Part shown: positions 6,939 to 14,344 of the stretch, in pieces
How positions within the stretch are numbered: the stretch's first letter is position 1
How the letters are laid out: each line of letters begins with the position of its first letter
Source of the DNA: CAYMKL01 sp964390805
GTDB lineage: Bacteria; Chloroflexota; Anaerolineae; VGOG01
Direction of reading: 5' to 3'
Assembly: GCA_964390805.1 (NCBI GenBank)
Contig: CAYMKL010000094.1
Coordinates: forward strand, 1-27,761
Length of the DNA: 27,761 nt
Notes under the pieces: model-generated
What the model was told of the DNA's origin: nothing
The model's input: only the letters and a program-made list of their open reading frames with translations
Databases searched by the model: none
Translations under genes and position numbers: made by a program

Positions 6939-8167
6939 CTGTTTCTATCTAGCTTTCTATGCAAACGCGCCAGACGGTGTTCCAAATCGGCCAACCACCG
7001 GCTGCGCTCGTGTCGAGGAAAATCGGGCGCGTTGACCAGAGCCAGTGCTGCTTGCGTCCACTGCGCGGCCTCGGCGTAGTCACGTTGTTTGTGCTCGTAG
7101 AATTTGGCCAGCTCGACGTGAGCGTAGATCTGTCCGTTGTGCGCCGCATCGCGCCATAGCGCGGTCGCTGCTGATAGACTGCCGCACCGCTTCTGGGCGA
7201 AAGACAGCCGCCGCACTGCGTCCCAATGAGCCTCCTCAGGCAGATCGTGCGTCAACCCACATTCGTACAACTGCGCAGCTTTTTCAGTATTCCCCAAGGT
7301 CTCGTGCAGTTTTCCTATGGCTACCAAGTCCAATCCGTGGACGACGGCCCCGCCGAGCGGATCGTCGAGCATGCCTGCGACGTGGCTCAGGAGCGCGGCC
7401 AGCGAGAGCACGTCCACCGCGTTGTGGTAGAAGACGCTCTTCATAGATCGGGCGTCGCCGCTACGCAGGTAGCCGAAATACAGGCTGGGAATCACCCAGC
7501 CGGGGACGTCTTCTTCGTCGCGAACCAGGCCCAGGATGTGCTCCTCAAGATAGCCCAGGGCGCGACTGGGGAGGCGGGAACGCCACAGCCGCCGCGCCAG
7601 TGGCAGCAGATCGAGATGGGCCATGGATGCCAGGGGAGATCGCTCGCCATTGGTAATGTAGCGGGTGTTCAGGAGCGGCACGTCAAACCCCTTACCGTTA
7701 AACGTCACCAACGCCTGACAGGGCCGGAGGAATTCGGTCAGGGCGGCCAGCAACGCTGGCTCCTCCATCGGATCGCGCATGAAGAACTGGGCCAGGTGAA
7801 ACTCTTGCCCATCGTAGCGACCGACTCCGACCAAAAAGGCGTAGGTTCCCGTGCCGCCGGACAGCCCCGTCGTCTCGGTGTCGAGGAAGGCGAAGGTATT
7901 CAGCTCAGCGTCGTCCAGACGAGGCTCGTGTGCCCACTCGGCGATAACACCCAGGGGTGCCGTGATCTGCAACGCGGCGCATCCATGCCGATGCTCAAGC
8001 GGGTGCCGCTCCTCGACGATGTATACCTCGCCATGCGGTGTCTCCTGAAAGCGGCCCGTCACGACCCGCTCAATGGGATAAGGTTTGCGCGGCCGGGGCG
8101 GCGGCAAATCGCGCATCCCGATCTTCACGCCCAGTGATTTGAGCTTTTCGGAGAGAGAGGTGTCCAT
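6917..8167 (-). CDS. mrfB: MrfB-like DEDDh exonuclease with TPR tail
   Basis: 416 residues. The RNase H-like exonuclease domain (about residues 88-262) shows all DEDDh residues: D96 and E98 in FLDTETTG, D162 in TFNGKGFD, and H248/D252 in YHNAVDVLSLAAL. Residues ~275-400 are helical with TPR-like spacing (EKAAQLYECGL, AAALWRDAAHN-type, AEAAQWTQAALAL). This is the architecture of B. subtilis YprB/MrfB, the exonuclease that works with the helicase MrfA in a UvrABC-independent excision pathway for mitomycin C adducts. The mrfA homologue lies two genes upstream on the same strand, separated by the RdhA-like gene. The gene is 30 bp downstream of that gene and overlaps EamA. Confidence 0.85.
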   Translation of the reverse strand: MDTSLSEKLKSLGVKIGMRDLPPPRPRKPYPIERVVTGRFQETPHGEVYIVEERHPLEHRHGCAALQITAPLGVIAEWAHEPRLDDAELNTFAFLDTETTGLSGGTGTYAFLVGVGRYDGQEFHLAQFFMRDPMEEPALLAALTEFLRPCQALVTFNGKGFDVPLLNTRYITNGERSPLASMAHLDLLPLARRLWRSRLPSRALGYLEEHILGLVRDEEDVPGWVIPSLYFGYLRSGDARSMKSVFYHNAVDVLSLAALLSHVAGMLDDPLGGAVVHGLDLVAIGKLHETLGNTEKAAQLYECGLTHDLPEEAHWDAVRRLSFAQKRCGSLSAATALWRDAAHNGQIYAHVELAKFYEHKQRDYAEAAQWTQAALALVNAPDFPRHERSRWLADLEHRLARLHRKLDRNRCDRNDD

Positions 8168-8176
8168 GCTATCTCG

Positions 8177-8199
8177 TAAAACGTGAAACGTAAAACGTC
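8177..8199. repeat. Tandem AAACGTN heptamers
   Basis: Three successive AAACGTG / AAACGTA / AAACGTC units sit in the 30-bp gap between the RdhA-like and mrfB genes and run into the RdhA-like stop codon. They look like a small simple-repeat insertion. Confidence 0.55.
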
Positions 8200-9568
8200 A
8201 AGAGGTCAAAGGTTCATTTGGTACCCAGTTAGGCGCCAGGCGGGGTCGCGGCTTGCGTCCGTAAAAAACGTCATCCATCCACAGTACCGCACGCCGCGCA
8301 GCGCCCGAACGACGGACGGCCCAGCGCACCAGATTGTGGGCCGGGTTGTTGGGGTGCGAGTAGGGGCAAACGGCCATACAGCGCGCACAGTCTGTGCCGA
8401 CGCGGTTCCAGTAGCGGAAACAACTGTCGGAGTTGATGCGCCAGCGCAGCGCACCGTCTATCTCCTCCCGATCACCAGTGGGGATGGACCGACTGGGGCA
8501 AGTTTCGGCACACTTCTGGCAGATGCGGCAAAAGTCAATCACCGACGTATCGTCGTCGCGCCGATCGGGGATCAAAGGCAAGTTGGTAGTCACCACCCCC
8601 AGGCGCACCCGCGGGCCCAGTTCGGGCGTCATCAGCAGTCCCATTCGACCGATCTCGCCCCGGCCGGCGTCGCGAGCCACCAGCGGCGCGATGACGCGAT
8701 AGTTGCCATCAATGTGCGCACGGGCCGGATAGCCCAGCCAGCGGATCAAGTAGCCCAATTGCAAGGCAACCTTGGCCGCCTCCACGTACTGCCGCGCCGA
8801 TTCCATCGTTGTCGGCGCGTTAGGAGCCGTCCCCGTGATGGCGTGGTCCATCTCGACGGTGAAGGCGATGGCATAGCGATGGTCGAGGGTGATGGGAGCG
8901 CCATATTCGCCGCTCCCGCGGCCGATGTGCGAGTAGACGTGGTAAGGCTGCAGTTTGGTGATGCCCACCGTGTAGGCGCCATAATAGCGGGCCAGACCCT
9001 TGATGTAAGGCGTCATCTGCTCAGCCGTGAACTTCGAGCGGTCTGAAGCTACCGGTCCATCCACCTCTTCACGCAACGCCCTGGTCAGGGAAAAGCTGGC
9101 CTCGGTCGAAGCAAAGGCCAGCGGATTGGCTTTGCTGGCAGTGGGAGAGAGCAACCCCGGTAGAGCGCGAGTCTCGTCGTCGTTGGCCCGGTTCTCCGGG
9201 CGCATGGCATAGTAGGTCTCGTATCTGGGGCTGCCCGGGACCAGCCACGCGCGAGCGAACATGATGTCGCGCTCGTCGAAGCGCTGCCGGGGCACGTCGT
9301 TGCCGCGCTCCAGCCGGCCTATGGGCAAGAGAAACAGAACTATTCCCCCGCCGACGGCTACCGCTACCACACCCAGCATAACCAGCTTGACCACCACTGG
9401 CAGCAGCGAGGCCAGGAAAAAGGGTAGCGAGGTCAATACCACCGCTCCCAACGCCACGCGCGCTGCGCGATGCTCGCCCTCCCGGATCGAGAATAGCCCG
9501 AATGCGCCAAAGCCGAGCAACGTTACAAGGCCCAACGCTATCAAGCTGATTGTAGTGACTATATCCAT
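8198..9568 (-). CDS. Membrane-anchored reductive dehalogenase-like protein
   Basis: 456 residues from ATG 9568, with AAGGAA placed well upstream; the frame is open 18 codons further but without a site. Three predicted N-terminal transmembrane helices (about residues 3-26, 36-57, 58-83) replace the twin-arginine signal of respiratory RdhA. The RdhA domain follows: YYAMRPENRANDDETRALPG, VEMDHAI, a corrinoid-domain-like IRWLGYPARAHIDGNYRVIAP, and GEIGRMGLLMTPELGPRVRL. Two 4Fe-4S sites are complete (Cys 347, 350, 353, 357 and 383, 394, 397, 401). No twin-arginine motif and no rdhB anchor gene is nearby. Reaction and substrate are unknown; a quinone- or electron-linked dehalogenase is the family expectation, and epoxyqueuosine reductase is a more distant relative. 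Confidence 0.82.
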   Translation of the reverse strand: MDIVTTISLIALGLVTLLGFGAFGLFSIREGEHRAARVALGAVVLTSLPFFLASLLPVVVKLVMLGVVAVAVGGGIVLFLLPIGRLERGNDVPRQRFDERDIMFARAWLVPGSPRYETYYAMRPENRANDDETRALPGLLSPTASKANPLAFASTEASFSLTRALREEVDGPVASDRSKFTAEQMTPYIKGLARYYGAYTVGITKLQPYHVYSHIGRGSGEYGAPITLDHRYAIAFTVEMDHAITGTAPNAPTTMESARQYVEAAKVALQLGYLIRWLGYPARAHIDGNYRVIAPLVARDAGRGEIGRMGLLMTPELGPRVRLGVVTTNLPLIPDRRDDDTSVIDFCRICQKCAETCPSRSIPTGDREEIDGALRWRINSDSCFRYWNRVGTDCARCMAVCPYSHPNNPAHNLVRWAVRRSGAARRAVLWMDDVFYGRKPRPRLAPNWVPNEPLTS

Positions 9569-9611
9569 TGCGTGTTCCTTTTGTCCCAGCAGAGTGCCGC
9601 TCAGCCTGGAT

Positions 9612-9698
9612 CCCTTCGGCATTGCTCAGGACAAGCGCCAGATCCAGGCCACAGACGGGGATTTGGCAATCCCCTCAGAGCGGTTTCGGATCCACCGT
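9612..9698. repeat. Dispersed palindromic repeats between mrfA and the RdhA-like gene
   Basis: Bases 9612-9636 resemble the reverse complement of 19724-19747 (CCCTTCGGCA..GCTCAGGACA). Bases 9636-9698 match 21246-21308 at 53 of 63 positions and include a 7-bp stem, GGGGATT/AATCCCC, over a TGGC loop. The last residues and the stop codon of mrfA (VDPKPL, TGA) are encoded by the second unit. Confidence 0.75.
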
Positions 9699-12266
9699 CC
9701 CTGTTGACAGTGCTTCCAAGATTGCGAGTGTCTCTTGCCTGCCGCCGAGGCCCCCTTCACCGGCCGGGCCGACGCACGACGGGCAGCCGTCGGTGCACTC
9801 GCAGGCTGCTACCAATTCGTGGGCCCGGCCCATCAACTCGTCGTGCAGCTCAAACAGGCGCTCGCTGAACCCGATGCCGGCCGGCACCTGGTCGTAGATC
9901 ACCACCGCCGGCCGGCCATCGGCCAGGGGCGACCTGGGGTCGGAGTGTACGCCCACGTCGCTGGCATCGCACATCAAGAACAGCGGCGCCAGGTGGCCGA
10001 GGGCAAAGGACAGGCCAGCCAGCCCGCTGCGCATACGCACCGCCAGCTCAACCCGATGATGACAACGCGGGCAAAGGGTCACCAGGTTGGACAATTGGTT
10101 GGCCTGACGGTACGAGGCGAAGGCGCGGAAGGGGGTTTTGTGATGGACGTGGTGGGATCGCCCATCCTCCAGTATACCGCAGGCCTGACAGCGATAGCCG
10201 TCGCGGGCTCGCGCCTTGTCGCGCTGTGCCAGCCAGTTCGGCCCGTAGTAGTTGGGATCGCTGGTCCACATCCCCTGCTCTCGCAAACGCGCCACCGTCT
10301 CTTCCGTCAGGGCCACCCAATAGCCCGTGGTCACCAACTCGGTCGGCGGTAGGGAGACCTCGCCCAGGCCAAGCTGCTCCTGGGTGAACCATCTGACCTT
10401 GCGAAAGCCGATCACCTGGGTCGTCACGGCGATTTCGCCGTGGGCCTTGGTCGCGCCGCGCGCTTCGATCTCGTCCAGCTTGTCCAGGAGCTGCACCGTT
10501 GTTTCGCGGCGCGGCTGGGTGTAGTAATCCACCTCCACCGCCCGCAGTCGGGCGATGCGCTGCTCCAGATCCAGCTCCTCCACCAGATACACCCGCCCCT
10601 CGTGCAGATAGACGGCGCCCGGATGCACCATCCAAAACGCGCTGGCCTGGTCTACCTGGCCGATGGTCGCCCACTCGTCGCCATCCCGTGCCTGAAGCAA
10701 CACCGCCTCCGGCGACGCGCTGCGCAGCGAGACATCTTGGGCCGGATACTGGTCCGCCATCCAAAAGAACTTGTCTCTAGATTGGTGCAGCACCCCGCCT
10801 TCTTGCAGGAACTGGAGGAATTCTACCACCCGTGCCCCTTCCACACGGCCAAAACTCTCTCCCACCCGGAATGGCAGTTCGAAAGCCGCACAGCGCAGAT
10901 GCCCCAGCAGGATGAGAAGGTTATCGGGGTTGATGAGGGCTTGCTCGGGCGAGCGCCCGAAGAAATAGTCCGGGTGACGAGCCAGGAATTGGTCCAGCGG
11001 ATTGGCCGACGTGACCAGGGCCGCCAGCGACGCCTCATTCTTACGACCAGCCCGACCGGCCTGTTGCCACGTGCCGGCGATGGTGCCCGGATAGCCGGTT
11101 AGCACGGCCGCGCCCATGCCGCCGATGTCTATCCCCAGCTCGAGAGCGTTGGTGGCGACCACGGCGCGTACTTGTCCCTCGCGCAACCCGCGCTCAATGT
11201 CACGGCGCTGGCGCGGCAGGTAGCCGCTGCGATAGCCGCGGACTTTGGCCCCTCCCCGCCCCCCCTCAATCCCCCCCAACTCTGGGGGGGAAGCGAGAGA
11301 GGGGAGAGAGCGGCGCAGGTAGCTGAGGATCAGTTCGACCGTCCGCCGTGCGCGGGCGAAGACGATGGTCTGCACGCCGTGCTGTAACAGGTCTCCCGCC
11401 AGGCGGACGCTCTCCAGCAGCACGCTGCGCCGCAGGCCCAGGTCGCGATTCACCACGGGAGGGTTGTAGATCAAGAAATGCCTGGCACCTTGGGCCGCCC
11501 CGTCGTCGTCCACCAGCACCACCGTCTCCTCGATCAGCCGCTCTGCCAGCTCAACCGGGTTGGCAATGGTCGCTGAGGTCAAGATGAACTGGGGCGACGC
11601 GCCGTAGAAGCGGGCGATCCGTTTCAGCCGGCGCAGGACATTGGCCACGTGCGAGCCGAACACCCCGCGATAGGCGTGCATTTCGTCTACCACCACGAAC
11701 TGTAGATTCCCGAAGAAATCGGCCCATTTGGTATGATGGGGCAGCACGCCGGTGTGCAGCATGTCGGGATTGCTGATAATCAGCCGCGCCGTGATGCGAA
11801 TGGCGGCGCGCGCCTCGGCGGGGGTATCGCCATCGTAAGTTGCGATGCGAATCTCAGGATGGATATTGGGTGTTGGATATTGGGTGTTGGGAGTGACAAG
11901 CTGATTCAATGCATCCTTTTGATCCTGCGCCAGAGCTTTGGTGGGAAAGAGGTAGAGAGCGCGGGCCTTAGGATCGCGCAGCAGGCGGTCGAGAACGGGC
12001 AGGTTGTAGCAGAGGGTTTTGCCACTGGCCGTGCCGGTGACGACCACGGGGTGCTGGCCGGCTTGCACGCGCTGCCACGCCGTCGCCTGATGGGTGTACA
12101 GCGCGCCGATGCCACGAGCGCGCAGGGCGTCCACCAGCGCGGGATGGAGGTCATCGGGGAACGGCGCAAACTGCGCCGGGCGCGTGGGGAAGGTCCGCCA
12201 CGCGGCGATGTTGGAGGCGATACTTGGATCGGTTTGCCAGGCGCTCAGAAGCGTGGAGAGGGACAT
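9675..12266 (-). CDS. mrfA: MrfA-like DEAD/DEAH helicase with embedded HNH domain
   Basis: 863 residues from ATG 12266 (weak AGGA; an earlier in-frame start at 12320 would overlap the MFS gene). Superfamily 2 motifs are complete: TGTASGKT (77-84), DEMH (194-197), SAT (231-233), ATNALELGIDIG (371-382), QQAGRAGR (401-408). The C-terminal DUF1998 region has the four-Cys site CECTDGCPSC. This is the MrfA/YprA/Hrq1-type plan; MrfA is a 3'-5' helicase in mitomycin-adduct excision. Unlike B. subtilis MrfA (about 750 residues), it carries an HNH module at ~690-740. Two short stretches (126-138 and ~322-340) are translated repeat units. It follows the MFS gene by 19 bp and probably shares its transcript. 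Confidence 0.88.
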   Translation of the reverse strand: MSLSTLLSAWQTDPSIASNIAAWRTFPTRPAQFAPFPDDLHPALVDALRARGIGALYTHQATAWQRVQAGQHPVVVTGTASGKTLCYNLPVLDRLLRDPKARALYLFPTKALAQDQKDALNQLVTPNTQYPTPNIHPEIRIATYDGDTPAEARAAIRITARLIISNPDMLHTGVLPHHTKWADFFGNLQFVVVDEMHAYRGVFGSHVANVLRRLKRIARFYGASPQFILTSATIANPVELAERLIEETVVLVDDDGAAQGARHFLIYNPPVVNRDLGLRRSVLLESVRLAGDLLQHGVQTIVFARARRTVELILSYLRRSLPSLASPPELGGIEGGRGGAKVRGYRSGYLPRQRRDIERGLREGQVRAVVATNALELGIDIGGMGAAVLTGYPGTIAGTWQQAGRAGRKNEASLAALVTSANPLDQFLARHPDYFFGRSPEQALINPDNLLILLGHLRCAAFELPFRVGESFGRVEGARVVEFLQFLQEGGVLHQSRDKFFWMADQYPAQDVSLRSASPEAVLLQARDGDEWATIGQVDQASAFWMVHPGAVYLHEGRVYLVEELDLEQRIARLRAVEVDYYTQPRRETTVQLLDKLDEIEARGATKAHGEIAVTTQVIGFRKVRWFTQEQLGLGEVSLPPTELVTTGYWVALTEETVARLREQGMWTSDPNYYGPNWLAQRDKARARDGYRCQACGILEDGRSHHVHHKTPFRAFASYRQANQLSNLVTLCPRCHHRVELAVRMRSGLAGLSFALGHLAPLFLMCDASDVGVHSDPRSPLADGRPAVVIYDQVPAGIGFSERLFELHDELMGRAHELVAACECTDGCPSCVGPAGEGGLGGRQETLAILEALSTGTVDPKPL
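10053..10214 (-). other. HNH endonuclease domain inside MrfA
   Basis: Residues ~685-738 read C-Q-A-C, then HHVHHKTPFRAF, then NQLSNLVTLCPRCHH. This is a full beta-beta-alpha-metal arrangement: CxxC, His-His with the catalytic-position His, Asn, and CxxCH. It lies between the helicase core/linker and the DUF1998 zinc region, preceded by WLAQRDKARARDGYR, which is a common lead-in to HNH modules. All metal and catalytic positions look intact. Confidence 0.85.
11258..11293. repeat. 36-bp G/C palindromic repeat within mrfA
   Basis: Seven C, CTCAAT, seven C, AACTCT, seven G: identical to 19664-19699 except for one base. Here it is translated in frame (around SPPELGGIEGGRGG) between helicase motifs IV and V. 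Confidence 0.88.
11861..11888. repeat. Two perfect 14-bp tandem units within mrfA
   Basis: GGATATTGGGTGTT occurs twice back to back and encodes PNTQYPTPNIHPE on the minus strand, an extra loop between motif I and the DEMH box. The related series CATCCAACATCCAACATCCA lies upstream of the histidine phosphatase at about 13580-13600. Confidence 0.88.
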
Positions 12267-12285
12267 TGATGATCCTATTGGATGC

Positions 12286-13485
12286 CTAATCGGTCCGCTT
12301 ATCGGTAAGCCAACGAGCAACGAATAGACCCGATGACAGGCAGAAAAACGCCGTTACCCCGAACATTGGCCGAATGCCTATTGCGTCGGCCAGCCTGCCG
12401 CTCACCCCTGGTCCGCTGAACATGCCGATAGCGTACACGGCCTGGTGCAAGCTCATGGCTGTGGTGCGTTCAGCATCTGCCACATGCTGAATGCTCATGC
12501 CCATCAGCACCGGATAGCTGACGCCCTGCGCCAAGCCAATGCAGAATTGCGAGACAAACAGCAACGGCAGCGAGGGGGCGAGGGCTTCCCCTCCGACCCC
12601 TGCGGACAAAAGCACGAAGCTGAAGTACACCAGCCGCCGGGCGCCGACGCGGTTGACGATGGCTGTCGCCAGAAGGCTCCCCAGAATGACCACGCCGGTG
12701 TGGATGCTCATCAGTGCGCCTTGCATGATATCCGTTGCGCCCAGTCGCCTGGCCAAAATGGGCATGAAGCCAAAGGTAATGGCCCAGTTGGCGTACTGGC
12801 TGAGAGCAGCGAGCAGAGAGGGAAGCAGCACGTCGGGACGGGTGATCAGGCCGCCAATGCCTGCAAACGAAGGTCGCTGTGGCCGGCGACGTTCCTCCCG
12901 AGTGGGCAGTACGACAATTATGGCTAGCGCCGCTGCGCCAGCCGCCAGGAAGAAGGCCAGGGAATACCCACCCAGTTCATTGAGCGGCCCAGTAACGCTC
13001 ATAGCCAACACGCGCCCTACTGAGCCTACGGCGGTAAGCAATGCACTGGCCCGTACTGCCTCGTGGGGCGGGAACAGGCTGCTGAACACCACGACCAGTG
13101 GCGCCCAGGTGCTGGCCGCCAGTCCAGTGATCGCCCGGCCGATGATCAAGCCATTCACACTGTCGGCCACGCCCATGGTCCACGCGCCCAGCCCGGCCAG
13201 GGCGAGGCCGAAGACGATGAACGGCTTGCGCCATCCCAGCCAGTCGGCAGCGATGCCCAATGGCAGTCGCATGATCGCCTGCCCTAGACCATACATGGAG
13301 AGGACAACGCCCACCAGCACCAGGTTGTCGCTCTTACTCTGGACGTAGGTGGGTAGGGTGGGCACATACAGGTAGAGGGCTATCCAGTACAGGAAGACGG
13401 CTATGGAGTACAGCGTGATCATCAGCCGTCGGTTGCCGACACCAGCTTTGGATAAGGAGGCGCGCGCCTCCGTGGACTTGTTCAT
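12286..13485 (-). CDS. MFS transporter, probable drug/metabolite exporter
   Basis: 399 residues from ATG 13485; about 12 hydrophobic segments from residue ~20 onward. The intracellular loop signature after helix 2 is present as RLPLGIAADWLGWRKPFI, and a similar loop follows helix 8. Residues upstream of the chosen start are translated from repeat DNA (LNWMLDVGCWS), which argues against the longer frame; there is no clear ribosome-binding site, so the start is uncertain. Substrate unknown; the overall look is that of 12-helix efflux/sugar-efflux MFS proteins. It is the first gene of the minus-strand run leading into mrfA and diverges from the histidine phosphatase promoter. Confidence 0.82.
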   Translation of the reverse strand: MNKSTEARASLSKAGVGNRRLMITLYSIAVFLYWIALYLYVPTLPTYVQSKSDNLVLVGVVLSMYGLGQAIMRLPLGIAADWLGWRKPFIVFGLALAGLGAWTMGVADSVNGLIIGRAITGLAASTWAPLVVVFSSLFPPHEAVRASALLTAVGSVGRVLAMSVTGPLNELGGYSLAFFLAAGAAALAIIVVLPTREERRRPQRPSFAGIGGLITRPDVLLPSLLAALSQYANWAITFGFMPILARRLGATDIMQGALMSIHTGVVILGSLLATAIVNRVGARRLVYFSFVLLSAGVGGEALAPSLPLLFVSQFCIGLAQGVSYPVLMGMSIQHVADAERTTAMSLHQAVYAIGMFSGPGVSGRLADAIGIRPMFGVTAFFCLSSGLFVARWLTDKRTD

Positions 13486-13517
13486 GCCATTGTCGAGAAT
13501 GCTAGAGCCACTCTTGC

Positions 13518-13546
13518 TTGCGCAGAAAGCGGCTTCTTGGTATAAT
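13518..13546 (+). promoter_or_regulatory. Extended -10 promoter for the histidine phosphatase
   Basis: TTGCGC (13518-13523), 17 bp, TATAAT (13541-13546), with TG one base before the -10 box. The gene starts about 70 nt after the expected transcription start. Confidence 0.75.
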
Positions 13547-13557
13547 CGGTGGGAAAT

Positions 13558-13602
13558 TGGAGATTGGATTCTGCTCCAGCATCCAACATCCAACATCCAG
13601 TT
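13558..13602. repeat. Short heptamer repeat tract in the 5' leader
   Basis: GGAGATTGGATT is followed by CATCCAACATCCAACATCCA. It belongs to the same low-complexity family as the unit inside mrfA at 11861-11888. Confidence 0.55.
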
Positions 13603-13621
13603 CAAGGAGACAGCGAGAAAT

Positions 13622-14344
13622 ATGCAACTATACTTCATCAGGCACGGCCAATCGGAGAACAATGAACTCTGGATGAGAACCGGCTCTCATAAATGGCGCA
13701 GCGAGGACCCTGGATTGACCGAAGTTGGTAGACAACAAGCTGAGTTCTTGGCCCGGTTCTTGGGCCAGGCTGATCCAGCCTCAACGGTCACTGATAGCGA
13801 TATTCAGAACGTGGCTGGATTTGGCATCACCCACCTCTACTCCAGCCTGATGGTCAGGGCTGTAGCCACGGCGACCATCATCGCCGATGCGCTCGGTTTG
13901 CCTTTGGTGGCCTGGGAGGACCTGCACGAGTATGGCGGCATCTACCTGCGAGATGGACAAACCGATGAGCGCATGGGACTGCCCGGCCGGAATCGCGCCT
14001 ACTTTGAGCAGCATTTTCCCGACCTCGTTTTGCCCGACTACCTGGGCGAGACCGGCTGGTGGAATCGCCCTTTTGAGGACCCTGAGCAAAGGTTCCCCCG
14101 CGCCAGACGTGTTTTACGCGATCTAATCGAGAGACACGGCCACACCGATGATCGGGTAGCCGTGGTCAGTCACGGCGGCTTCTATAATTACTTGCTGGCG
14201 GCCATTCTCAATCTGCCAGGGAGAGAAGGCTATTGGTTCGTTCTGAGCAACACAGGCATCAGTCGCATTGATTTCAATGAGGATGAGATTTGGCTGGGCT
14301 ATCTGAACCGCGTAGACTTCCTGCCGAAAGACCTTATCACGTGA
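13622..14344 (+). CDS. Histidine phosphatase family protein (phosphoglycerate mutase-like)
   Basis: 240 residues from ATG 13622 with AAGGAG 13 nt upstream. The RHG box (YFIRHGQSENN, His about residue 8) and the second catalytic His in VVSHGGFYNYLLA near residue 180 are both present, as is the acidic donor region (WEDLHEYGG). Members are phosphohydrolases or mutases using a phospho-His intermediate; whether this acts on 3-phosphoglycerate, fructose-2,6-bisphosphate, a nucleotide sugar or a protein is not readable. The ORF is open further upstream, but that part is repeat DNA. It has its own promoter. Its stop overlaps that of the opposing MFS gene by 8 bp. Confidence 0.85.
   Translation: MQLYFIRHGQSENNELWMRTGSHKWRSEDPGLTEVGRQQAEFLARFLGQADPASTVTDSDIQNVAGFGITHLYSSLMVRAVATATIIADALGLPLVAWEDLHEYGGIYLRDGQTDERMGLPGRNRAYFEQHFPDLVLPDYLGETGWWNRPFEDPEQRFPRARRVLRDLIERHGHTDDRVAVVSHGGFYNYLLAAILNLPGREGYWFVLSNTGISRIDFNEDEIWLGYLNRVDFLPKDLIT

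Noticed and set aside
8183..9046. A 287-codon plus-strand frame
   Set aside because: It is antisense to the RdhA-like gene, which has clear motifs and a ribosome-binding site.
8198..9568. RdhA-like gene as epoxyqueuosine reductase (queG)
   Set aside because: It has three N-terminal helices, an RPEN...RALPG block and the RdhA-type second cluster, and no HEAT-like C-terminus.
11241..11311. The repeat in mrfA as a disrupting insertion
   Set aside because: The frame stays open and all helicase motifs downstream are intact, so it is an in-frame addition.
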